The translations under genes were made by a program, and so were the position numbers. A model generated the notes under the pieces. The model searched no databases, was not told the DNA's origin, and saw only the letters and a list, made by a program, of their open reading frames with translations. From the NCBI GenBank assembly GCA_036785705.1, contig JAWUZG010000015.1:2123001-2187000 (forward strand): a stretch of 64,000 nucleotides of DNA, given 5' to 3'. Shown piece after piece: positions 32,768 through 43,200 of this stretch (its first letter is position 1; each line of letters begins with the position of its first letter). Source of the DNA: Acanthornis magna (Eukaryota; Chordata; Aves; Passeriformes; Acanthizidae).

Positions 32768-32932
32768 AAAGGAAAAAAAAAATGTAAAAAAAAAAAAAAA
32801 GAAAGAAAAGAAAAAGAAAAAATAACTAGAAAAAGAAAAAAGGAAAAGAAAGATAAGAAAAAGAAAAATAAGAGAAAAAGAAAAAAAAGAAAAAGAAAAA
32901 GAAGAAAAAGAAAACGAAGAAAAGAAGGAATC
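32768..32932 (+). repeat. A-rich (GAAA)n-type simple repeat
   Basis: Poly(A) then AGAAAGAAAAGAAAAAG-type sequence for about 165 bp. The Lys-rich open frame across it is an artefact. Confidence 0.9.
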
Positions 32933-34020
32933 ACAGCCCAATAAGTGCTCTTAAATATGATTGATAAAACCTTAGCGCAAAGCAAAGGTCATAACTTTAT
33001 TTGTGTTATTGAATGTCAGGACAACAAACCAACTTACCAGGCAAGCATAGATCTCACCCCAGTTTTATGTTACGTGAATTCCAGCTACTCTAAACCATAA
33101 TGACTCATTGGAAGCAGAATCATGAAACTGGGTCTCTCACATGTCAGTTAAGTGATATGGATGTACTGTTGAACAGAAGATTGCATTCTTCTCATTATTT
33201 GATAGGAAGAAGCATGAAATTTTTTAATTGCATAGATGACTTTCTTTTCAACTTCACTATAACTATTCCTAAACCCTTAAAACCAAAGAAAGGAGATGAA
33301 AGCTGTGAACATTGTAACAGGCTCATCACAGGTGGATATGAGCCCAAAGATTTGATCACAGGTGGCTAAGCTGACATTTGTGGAGTCTTTACACACGCCC
33401 TAAACACCAATAGTGTATTGGAGAGGAATGAGACAGTAATAGAAGCAGTGCAACCCCAAAAGCATTTGAATCAGATAAAAACTCTTTTCTACTAAAACAT
33501 TATTTTATTCAAGAAAAATTGTGAGTAATATTGATTCTGACTTCTTATGGAGCAGATACTCGGATATGAATGTCATACCAAAAAAACCCTAATTCCAAAG
33601 TTCTTGCTTTAAAAACACAACAGAAAAATCTCTATTTTCTGTTTGATCTCAGGGATATGCAAAAGGACTCTGAATATACAATCATCCTTTTCCTCTCAAG
33701 TTAGAGTACTCACCTAAATGTTAGTATGCATACTAAGGTTGTCTACAAGATTTTTTAATGAGTCTTTCCATCTTGCTTCAACATAGGGAAGGGTTTGTAA
33801 CCATAATGAAAACTGGAGGCAGTTACACAGTGCTATATGTCAAAATCAGACTAGTAAAAATAAAGAAGGCAATCCTATTTTATTGAAACCAAACAAAACT
33901 ACTTTGACTTCACTGTTCACAATATCAGAGAATTATGCTTCTGCTTCTATAACAGTTGCATTTTAGTATTGATTTCTTAAGCCAAAGTTGTTGATACTTA
34001 TTCACCCTCTATCCAGTTTC
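32933..34020. other. 1.1-kb AT-rich stretch, no gene recognised
   Basis: Markedly more A/T-rich than its flanks. The only sizeable frame (33100-33369, plus strand) encodes an unfamiliar 89-codon peptide without a splice or homology case. No LINE or LTR signature recognised. Confidence 0.4.
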
Positions 34021-34267
34021 CATCAGTGGAAACTGGAAAATGTGGTGGGAGCCAGGCCCCAGGCACTGGGACGGGGCTGTCATGGCCAAAGCAAGCGCAG
34101 GGCAGGCTGGGGGTTGTATTTGTGTCCCCAGAATCCAGGGCCCACCCAGGGCACCGTGTCCCTGAGCAGAGCCAGCCAGCCCAGCCCCAGGCTGGTGGCA
34201 GGGGACCCACTCTGCCTGTGGGCAGGGCATGGGAGCACCTGCCTGTCCTGCTGCTGGGGCTCCATCC

Positions 34268-34450
34268 TCATCCCAGCACCATGGGCTCCTCCTCATCCTC
34301 CTCATCCACTTCCATCTCCTCGATGTCATCCTGCACATCAACCTCCATCTCCTCAACAAAGTCTTCCACATCCACCTCCATCATTTCTTCATTATCTACC
34401 ACCATATCTACTTCCATCTCCTCTTCCATCCTCCTCATCTCAGCTTGCAT
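34268..34450 (-). other. Short ORF with acidic EEMEVD repeats
   Basis: From an ATG near 34450 the minus strand encodes about 60 residues dominated by Glu, Asp, Met and Val. Four tandem copies of about 11 residues carry EEMEVD or EEMMEVD, and it ends EEPMVLG and a stop. No domain recognised, no clear promoter or splice site. It lies inside the block flanked by 77-bp direct repeats. It could be a real small protein, part of an exon, or a translated GAGGAT-type low-complexity tract. Confidence 0.3.
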
Positions 34451-34795
34451 CAGGGAGCACAACCTCAGAGTGGGGTCCCTGTCCTACACCATCCCCACAG
34501 GGCTCCAGCCAGCTCGGGCAGTTAGGGGTGATGAGCTCCATGGAATGGCACTGCACGTTCACTGGGACAGGAGTGCACATCCTGCTGGGAGTGGTGCAGA
34601 CAGCAGGAAAAGTCCAGACAGCAGGTAGAGCTCAGGACTGATGGGTTTATCAGGGAGCAGGTGACAAGTGACCACTGGCAGCAGGTGAAGGGTGTGTTGT
34701 GCTGGTTTCCAGCTCCTGGCAGTGCCATCTTGAACACTATAGGAGCTGTGATATCATCAGAGTTCCAGTGCCACTCTGCAGTGGTGGATGGGGAT

Positions 34796-35120
34796 CACAG
34801 AATGATCAAATCCTTGAATGATTTCAGTTGGAAGGGCCCTAAAGATCATCTGGCTCCAACCTGAGCAACCTCCCACCTGACTAGGATCCTCTGGGCCCTG
34901 TCCAATCTGTACTTCAATGGCCCCAGGGATGGGGTGTCCACAGCCTCTCTGCACAGCCTGGGCCAGGGCCCACCACGCTCACAGTAAAGAAATGAACATC
35001 AAATCTAAACCTATTCTCTTTTAGTTTGATCCCACTCCCCCTTGTCCTGTCACTGCAGTTCCTGAGGAAGAGTTGCTCTCCCTCTTCCCTGTATCCCCTT
35101 CACACCCTGGAAATGTGCTG
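34796..35120 (-). repeat. CR1 LINE 3' fragment
   Basis: Reverse orientation: CACAGAATGATCAAATCC, CAGTTGGAAGGGCCCTAAAG, GGATGGGGTGTCCACAGCCT, ending near CCCCTTCACACCCTGGAAA. Confidence 0.8.
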
Positions 35121-35123
35121 CTC

Positions 35124-35200
35124 TTGCTCTCTTGGCCGCACACGAGCATCACAGCCCCATCTCCTCACCAGCCATCCATGGCTTCAAACGTTCCTAACAC
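35124..35200 (+). repeat. 77-bp direct repeat, copy B
   Basis: Second copy of the 30495-30571 element, same orientation, 4629 bp away, immediately after a CR1 fragment. Confidence 0.75.
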
Positions 35201-36160
35201 GGGACACAAACCAACTGCAGCCCTGCTGCTTTTTTTGGAGCCTCGGAGTTCTATCATAAATGTGCTGTGAAAATGCTCAAGTCCTTCTGTTACTCCAGTG
35301 GATACACAAATGTTTGCCTTGTGATGACAACAAATCTTTTTTCTTTTTACATTGTTGTGTTGGAAGTACCAACATAGGGTTGGTTGTCCACTTATTCAGA
35401 GGACAGAGAAAGTTAGGACTGACAGTTCCTTTGTGTATTTAAACAAAAATGTAGAAGGGACCTGCTTGGGTTTGATTTATTTACATTTAAATTTTAACTG
35501 TTCCTACTAGAGAAATAACCCTCTCGATTTCCCACATTGCCATTTCAAGACTTACTGCTGGGAAATGAATGTCCCGCAAGTACATTAAACAGTTCTGAAA
35601 TCCAAGATTCACAGGTGTCCCCAGGTGAGGAGGCCCAGGAGAGCCCCAGCCTTGGCTCTGTGTGACACAAGGGCAGAGACCAGCCCTGTCCCCTGAGGAA
35701 CCACAGCAGGAGCGCAAATCCACAGTGACGGGGGGAGAAAAATCTCGGCTTGTGCTGTGTCCCAGGGCACCCCAGAGACTGCTGAGCACCTGGGAGCACC
35801 TCCCTGCCTTGGCACGTGGCCAGGGCATCCCCTGGGGGATGCTGGGGACAATCAGGATGCTGCTCCCTGGGGACAAGCGGGAGCACTCAACATGGAACAA
35901 CACGGGACATCAGCTACAGGGCTGCTTCAAGGCACCCTCAGTCCTCCCCTTCCCAGGCCCTGTCAGTGCAGTGCAGCAAAGGCGTGCGGGTGAGGAAGAG
36001 GCTGAAGAAATAGGAATCATAAAGATATTTCAAATTCCTTTCCCTTCCTAAGGCAGGTTTGCATTTCCTCTGTCTCCCCCTGCCTGCCAGGGGTGAATTT
36101 CGGCTCCCACGAGGGCAGCAGATAATGCAGCTCCAGTGCATGGTGCCACTAAGCTAACAC
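35201..36160. other. Intergenic, nothing identified
   Basis: Upstream flank of the GSS CpG island. No splice-bounded frame or repeat signature noticed. Confidence 0.5.
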
Positions 36161-36171
36161 GGAGAGGTTTT

Positions 36172-36230
36172 CACGGAATCACAGAATCGCTGACGTTGGA
36201 AAGCGCCCAGATCACAGCCCACCATTTCCA
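36172..36230 (-). repeat. CR1 tail remnant
   Basis: CACGGAATCACAGAATCGC then GTTGGAAAGCGCCCAGATCA; the last 50-60 bp of a reverse-orientation CR1, inserted next to the GSS promoter island. Confidence 0.65.
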
Positions 36231-36299
36231 TGGCTTTGGGCTCCCGGCAGCTGCGGCCCCGAGCAGCCCCCGGATGCAGCGGTCGGATTTCATGAGCTG

Positions 36300-37260
36300 C
36301 ATCCCCCCCGCGGCCGAGCGCTCGTCGCCCGCTTGATGTCGCGACATGACGTCACACCCCCATGACGCGGTCCGGCGCGTGCGCGCTGCGTGCTCCCGGC
36401 GCGGCTCCTCCTCCTCCCGTCCCCACTGCGCGGCACCGCGCACGAGCCGCGTTTTCCCCGCGCTGATTGGTCCGTTCCGCTGCCAATCCGGACGAGGGGC
36501 GGGGCGAGAGGCGCGGCCCGTCCAATCACGGCGCGGTCCGCAACGCCCGCACCGAGTGGCCGGAGCGCGTCCGGGCGGCGGAAGCGGAGGTGCCGGGACG
36601 GACCGGGGGACAGGGTCAGTGTCAGTGTCAGTGAGGGGCTGGGGACCGGGGGGAACCGGGGGTCAGTGGGGGGCTAGGCACGGGGAGCAGCTGGAAGGGC
36701 CGGGGTGAGTGGCGGTCTGGTGACCGCGGAGGAACCAGCAGCGTCGGAGAGGGCGAAGGGTCGGGGACCGCGGGTCGAGGAGGGACCGGGGGGTCATGGG
36801 TCAGCGGGAGCCTGGGTGCCGGATAGGGACCGGGGCGTGGGGGGCCCAGGGGACAGCGATGGGCCGGGGGTCAGGAACCGGGGTGCAGGGGCCGGGAACC
36901 GGAGATAGGGGGCCGGGGGTCGGGGACCGGACTCAGGTGTTAGGGCGCAGTGACGGTCTGGGGACCGGGAGTCGGGGGTCAGGGGCTGGGGGACAGCGAG
37001 GGAGCGGGGTGCGGGTGGGGATGCGGGGACAGGGAGCGGGGTCAGGGGTGTGGGGACAGCGCGGGTGACCCCTCTGCCGTGCTGTGCCCGCAGCGCTGCC
37101 ATGGCCGCGCCCTGGCGGGACGTGGTGCGGGACGCGGCGGCCGTGCGGGAGGCGGCGGCGGTGGCGGTGGACGCGGCGCTGCTGGCGGGGGTGCTGATGC
37201 GGACCGGCGAGCAGCCCAACGCCTCGGATGTGAGTGCGGAACGCGGAGGGGAGCCGCTGG
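36300..37260 (+). promoter_or_regulatory. GSS: CpG-island promoter of GSS
   Basis: Dense CpG region. Elements seen: full CRE TGACGTCA (36347-36354), NRF1-like GCGCGTGCGC (36375-36384), inverted CCAAT GATTGG (36465-36470), CCAAT (36483-36487), GC box GGGGCGGGGC (36496-36505), CCAAT (36522-36526). No TATA box. Transcription probably starts about 36550-36600. A noncoding exon 1 could end at the GGG|GTGAGT donor at 36704. The CCAAT/GC arrangement is typical of housekeeping and often bidirectional promoters; the minus-strand direction would face MYH7B. Confidence 0.75.
37101..37229 (+). CDS. GSS: GSS coding exon 1
   Basis: Residues 1-43, [20 protein letters not shown] to NASD. Very GC- and Ala-rich compared with mammalian GSS. 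Donor GTGAGT. Confidence 0.95.
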
Positions 37261-40200
37261 GGGTCCCCGAGCCTTCCTCAGGGAGCAGCTCCCGGCTGGA
37301 GCACGGCCGAGCTGGGGGCTGCAGCTCAGCCCATCCCGCTGATGAGTCCCCGAGGGACAGCCCCGCCATACAGCTCCCCTTTTCTAAGGAGAGGGATAGA
37401 TATGGAGCGGCTTAGGAAGTTGCCAGTTGTGGTTCTGGGAGTTAATCCTTCTCCCAACCTCTCACCACCCATATGAACCTTTGAACCAGAGGAGAGTCTC
37501 ACGGAGGGGCCTCTACTTTTGGCATGTTCCCAGCTAGAGTCAGCCTTTGCCCCATACCTGGGAGAAGGTGACAGGGGTGGAGGTGGCTGATGTGTGGGAT
37601 TTACCTCTGGACAATCCCTGGTGGCTGGCTGGGGTGGGAGGGCTCAGCCTGTTGGGGCAGGATGCCATGAGGGATCTCAGAGAAAGAAGTAGTGCATGAG
37701 GGGTAGGACAGCATTTGGAACAGGTCCCTGAAGAGCCTGGGGGCAAGCAGGTGGCTGACAGAGGTATGAGAAGGGAGATCTTCACCACAGCACTGCTCCT
37801 GGATATCAGGTCAGGGCTCTGAGGGATCTCAGAGGGTGAGAGGAAGAGGGAGGCTGGGAGGAGAGGTCAAACATACTGCTAGTGTCCTTCGTTTCATGTA
37901 AAAATCCACCTTTTCTCTGGCACTGAGATATTCTGGGGTCTGTGCTCTCCAGTTCAGGTGGAGACAGGGGGAAGGAAGCAGTCAGCCCAGCCTGAGCTCC
38001 GGAGCAGCAGTGCCCCATGGGTGGTTCATAGAGCAGAGCCCTCAAAATTCAGGGATCAGCAGGGTTGAGGCCTTGTGTCTGCCCAGGAAGAGCAGGGGTA
38101 GCTTCAGCCTTCAGACAAGCAGAGGAAGCATCTCTATAGCTCTTCTTCAGCTGCCCAGGCCTGACTGCTCTGCTGCATCCCTGCTTGCAGGTGGTGAATT
38201 ATGCACCCTTCACGCTGCTCCCATCCGCAGTGCCACGGGCCTTGTTTGAACAAGCCTATGCTGTCCAGCAGGATTTTAACCTGCTGGTGGATGCCATCAG
38301 TCAAAACAAAGAATTCCTGGAGCAAACTCTGGCCAGGTAATGTTTTTACATGTTGCATTTCAATGAACTATTTTAAATGTAAAGCGTTTATCACCTTTCA
38401 GGCATTCCTACCTTTCTGAGGTCTCCTTGGGCCTCTGAAAATGGGACATCTGTCTAAGACCTGATTCCTTGCAATGATCCTCAACTTTGCCACTGTTTCA
38501 GGCTTGTGAATTCATACTTGTGAGCTTGGCCCCTGGGTCTGAAATACAAATCGCTTTGAGTCCTGGATTTAGGAGCCTCTCTTAGTCTTATTCTACGTCT
38601 GCCTGTGTCTGTGCAGTAACCAGCAGCTCTGCTGCAGCAGTGGTGAAAAGGAAGTGTCTGTTCTGTTCCCACACCCTTTACGAGTCACTCCTTGTCCTCT
38701 CTTTCCCAGCCACAAGCTCTGGATACGGGAGGACTGTCCAGCTCTGGCTCCTGGACTTTGCTGAATTTTTCGGTGGCTGTTGCCCTGGGCTGGAGTGACC
38801 ATCCCTGACTTTGTTGCTCATAATTGTGGGCTGATGCTTCCACAAATCCCTCTTCCCTTCCTGCAGCCCGTTCTGTGCTGCCTGTGCATGTGCTGCTGGC
38901 TCTGGCACTGGGACAGAGCAGAGGAGGCTGTTTTCCAGCATCCTTTTGTTTTGTTAAAGCCTGACCCCTTGGACCTGTTCCAGAGCTGGCTGCAGCCAGA
39001 GCTTGTGGGGACGTGTTTATACCTGTGGTTAAAGAATGCAGCACCTGGGGTTTGTGTGTGCTCAGGTGCTTGCCCTGTGCCAGGGCAGCTCCCTGGAGGT
39101 GCTGCTCGGGGATTTGGGACCCTGAGGAAAAGCCAGGCCTACTGTGGCAGGGCCACAGTGTGTGGGATTTGGAGCCTGACAGTGCAGCAAGGCTTGGATG
39201 AAGCTTGTGGAGCTTCTCTGAGCTGTATGTGCAGGCACAGAGAGACCTGTGGTTTCTTCCCTGAATCTGCAGAATTCTGCTGTGTTTCTTTGCCTTTACT
39301 TGTCCCATCTCTGCCCTCCAGTGAGTCACCTCTGCACAGCAGGGCACAGTGGGGTGGCTGTGCTAGGCAATCTGGGTTTGTGTTGTGGTTTTGCACTGTG
39401 CATTCACGGGGAGTTGTTTTACAGTGCTGCAGCACTTGGTTGAGCCCCAGCCCTGGTCTTTGTGCTGGAGGATGCCCCTGCTAAGGGTTTTTTCTGGAGA
39501 AGAATTAATTTTCTTGTTCCTCTGTGATGGCCTCAGGGAGCTGACCTGGTCTGTGTTTCTCTCTAGCACCATCAAGGTAGATGACTTCACAGCTCGACTC
39601 TTCCGAATCTACATGCAAGTTTTGGAGGAAGGCTTGGCACAGGTACTTTGGCAGGGGATCCCAGTGGTCTGTGCCCCTTGGCATTGAGGTGGGAGTGCCT
39701 GGGCTCTGGCTCCAGGCTTTGGCACTGTGGACTCTGAGCTGTCCCTTGGCCAGGCTGGTCACTCCCTGTGCTGGGATGTCTTGTCACAGCCCGCGAGCTC
39801 AGGACCTTGCCCTGTTGAACAGTCAGGCTCCTTGGTTAGTGCTGCTGGGAACAGCCTGGCCTGGAGAGGGAAGAATTTCACGTGATTTGTCCTCTGGGAG
39901 CCTCGGGAGTGTGCAGGGACATGTGTCCTGTTGGGCCCTGCACCAGACAGGCCATCCCTGCAGAAGCTCTTTACTCTCAGGAGTGTTTGGAACTCCTCTG
40001 GAGCACTGAGAGAGCCGTGGGCCCTGGGCAGGGGGCAGAGCACCCAGGTGCATGACCTGCAGTGGTTTTTATCAGAATGAGGGTGAAGGACAAGGGGGAA
40101 TGGCTTCAAACTGACGCAGAATAGGTTTACATGAGGGATTAGGAAATATACTGTGCAGGTGGGGAGGCCCTGGCACAGGTGCCCAGAGAAGCTGTGGCTG

Positions 40201-43200
40201 CCCCTGGATCCCTGGAAGTGTCCAAGGCCAGGCTGGACAGGGCTTGGAGCAACTTTGGATAGTGGGAGGTGTCCCTTCCCGTGCTTTGGGTTGGAACTAA
40301 TGATCTTAAAGGTTTCTTCCAACTCAAATCATTCCGGGGTTCTCTGACTGGATCTGGCCTGGGAGGATTTTGAAGTGAGGTCATCAAAGGATTTGCAGTT
40401 AAAGGCAGCAGGAGAACCCAGCTCCCCTCCCTGTGTTCCAGACTGTGTTTTTAGGCATCAACCGCTCGGATTACATGTTTGACTGCGGGCTGGATGGCAC
40501 AGCAGCTCTGAGGCAGATAGAAATAAACACCATTGCTGCCAGCTTCGGGGGGCTCACCTCCCGCACTGCCGACGTCCACGGGTAAGGAGCTCCTCTGGCC
40601 CTGAGCAGCTGCGCTGCCTGGCCCCTGTGCTCTCCAAGCTGCTCCCTTGATCCAGCTGGGCATGGATATTGCATTTATGGCTTTTGTGTTCCACAGGCTG
40701 GTGTTGAAAGTGCTGGGAAAGACTGAGGAGGCATCGAACCTGCTGCCCAACAACCCAGCGAAGGGGCTGGCCTTGGGAATTGCCAAAGCCTGGGAGCTCT
40801 ACGGTTCCCAGAGGTAAGGACAGAGGAGGAGAGTATAAACAGGAGCAGTGTGGGAAGCCTGAATCACAGAGATGGAAAGCTGGTGATCTAGTTAGGAGCA
40901 TGTGGAGTGTTCATGAGTTTAACGATGTCCTTGGTATCTCCTCCAGGGCTGTGGTGATGTTTCTGGTGGAGGATACCCAGAGGAACATTTTTGATCAGCG
41001 TTGTGTAGAAAATGAGCTTTGGAACAGGTAAAGGTTGAATTTTCTTGGGCTGGGAGAGAAAGGAGATGGTTCGGTTTCTGGAAGGGGAAGCTGAGCAAAC
41101 TGCTGCCAGATCATGGCAGGAAACATAGAACGGGTTCCTAAACAGGGAGGTTTTTGGGCTGTAGGATTCCTCTGGCTCCATAGCACAAAGCCTGAGGTTA
41201 TTTGTGAAGGAATCTGCAGATCCTCCTTGCTGGAGCCACCGATTCCAGCCGTGATTTCCAGCTCACGTAGCTGTGCCTAGCCTGGTGACTCTGGCACTCC
41301 TCCCAACAGGAATATCCGTGTGATCAGGAGGCGGTTCCGGGATGTGTTTGAGCAGGGCTCTCTGGATGGCTCCAGGAGGCTGTATATGTGAGTATGAGCC
41401 AAGGTGCGCATTGCTGCCGTCTCTCGGGCACACAGGGCTGGGAATGGGGAGCCAAAGCTGAGTGTAAGTAGTGACTGTCTGAGAAAGCAGTTCTCTTCCC
41501 TGCTCTAGGCTGCTGCTTCCTCTTGCAGCTGTAATGATTTTGTGTTCACAGTGGGGAGATTTTGCAGACACACATTAGCCCCTTACAGCTGCAATCATAA
41601 TCTCCCTCCTTCAGGCCACAGCCTTCATTGCTCTGCGGGATTTTACCTCCTCCACAAAATTCTGCTATGAGCAGCCCTGGCCATTTCAGAGGCTTCCACA
41701 GAGCCATTTCCTGTTTACTGTTCACGTGATGCTCTGCCAGTGGGAGCTGGGTTGGGTTGTTAGTGCTGGAGGAGGAAGCATTCCATGTCCTTTGGGGATC
41801 TGTTAGGTTTGAACTCACTCAGTGTCTTGCCCACTCCCTGTGGAGACCAGGATGGGTGGGTCACAGACTCCCAGTTGGTCCTAAATGTGACGTTTGTCCT
41901 ATTTCCAGGTGATGTGCCTGGAGCTGTGCAAACCTAAAGGAAGACGTGGTTTTATGCCAATGATTTTTCTGTATTTAGGCTGATTTTTCCATGGTTTGAC
42001 CTTTGGTGTCTGTACTGTGTTTAATTAACAAATACATTTGTCATGGCTGGACAGCTGAGGGGAAAGTGTATCCCCTGTACTTCCTCCTGAGCATCCTGCC
42101 CTGTCCCTGCTGGATGCCTCTGCCTTTCCCTGCCTGCCTGCCTGCCAGCAGCTCCCTGGCCATGAGCACAGTTTTGTGGCCAAAGCTTGGGCGTGTGGTG
42201 CTGCAGCTGTGCTGTCAGCCTGGCCCTGGCAGGGTGGTTTGGTGCCTCTCAGGTTGTTGAGTTGATGTCCTGCCTTGAATTGCCACAGGACAAGAACCCT
42301 GTTCCCTCCAGCTTCAAGAATCATAGAATCAGAGGGTTGTTAAGGTCGGAAAAGACCTCTGAGATTGAGTCCAACCTTTAACACAACACACCCAAACCAT
42401 GTCCCCAGGTGCCAAATCCACATGCCTTTTAAATCCCTCCAGGGATGGTGACTCCACCCCTGCCTTGGGCCACCTGTCCTAGTCCTTGACAACCCTTTCA
42501 GTGAAGAGATTTTCCCTAATCTCCAATCTAAACCTCCCTGGGTGCAATTTGAGGCCATTTCTTATTCTGTCCCTTGTTTCCTGGGAGCAGAACCTGATCC
42601 CCACCTGGCTGCTCCCTCCTGTCAGGGAGTAGTGGAGATTGAGAAGGTCCCCCTGAGCCTGCTTTTCTCCAGGCTGAGTCCCCCAGGCCAGTGTGAGGGT
42701 AAAAGCTTTTAAAAATGAGGTTCTTACCTCTCTGTTGGGCTGGGTGTCAGAATTATTGAGCCTTTGGTTAGAGCAGAGGCCAAATATCAGCTCCCTGCAT
42801 CTTGGGACAGGCCAGGCTGGGGTTCAGTGGAGAGGAGGCAGGGCTTGCAGTGCCCAGCTTGCTCTGGCAGAGCCAGGCAGGAGCAGGAAGCCCAGATGCC
42901 AAGGAGAAGGGGCAGAGGGCTCTGATCCCCCCTTGGTGCTGGGGATGGGGCAGGGCCTGGCCTGGCTCTCTGAGCTCTTCTGGTTTTCGTTCCAGGGACG
43001 GCCAGGAGGTTGCAGTGGTGTATTACAGAGAGGGCTACGTGCCCCAGACCTACAATCAGCAGGTCAGTACCCACCTCGCTGCCCCAGAAACCACCAGCTG
43101 GGGCACTGCCCAGCGAGTTTGAAATGATCCCAGGCCTGTCTGGGGTGGGGGAGAGCATTGGGAAGCTGTGACTTCAGAGAGCAGTAAGAAAAATGGGTGG

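Noticed and set aside
32498..32985. Phe/Ser-rich and Lys-rich frames
   Set aside because: Translation of the GAAA/A-rich simple repeat on either strand.
33100..33369. 89-codon plus-strand frame in the AT-rich stretch
   Set aside because: No homology recognised, no splice sites, and of a length expected by chance; kept only as part of the unexplained AT-rich block.
36794..37369. 191-codon minus-strand frame opposite GSS exon 1
   Set aside because: Shadow of the CpG island; Pro/Ser/Ala-rich and antisense to a certain exon.
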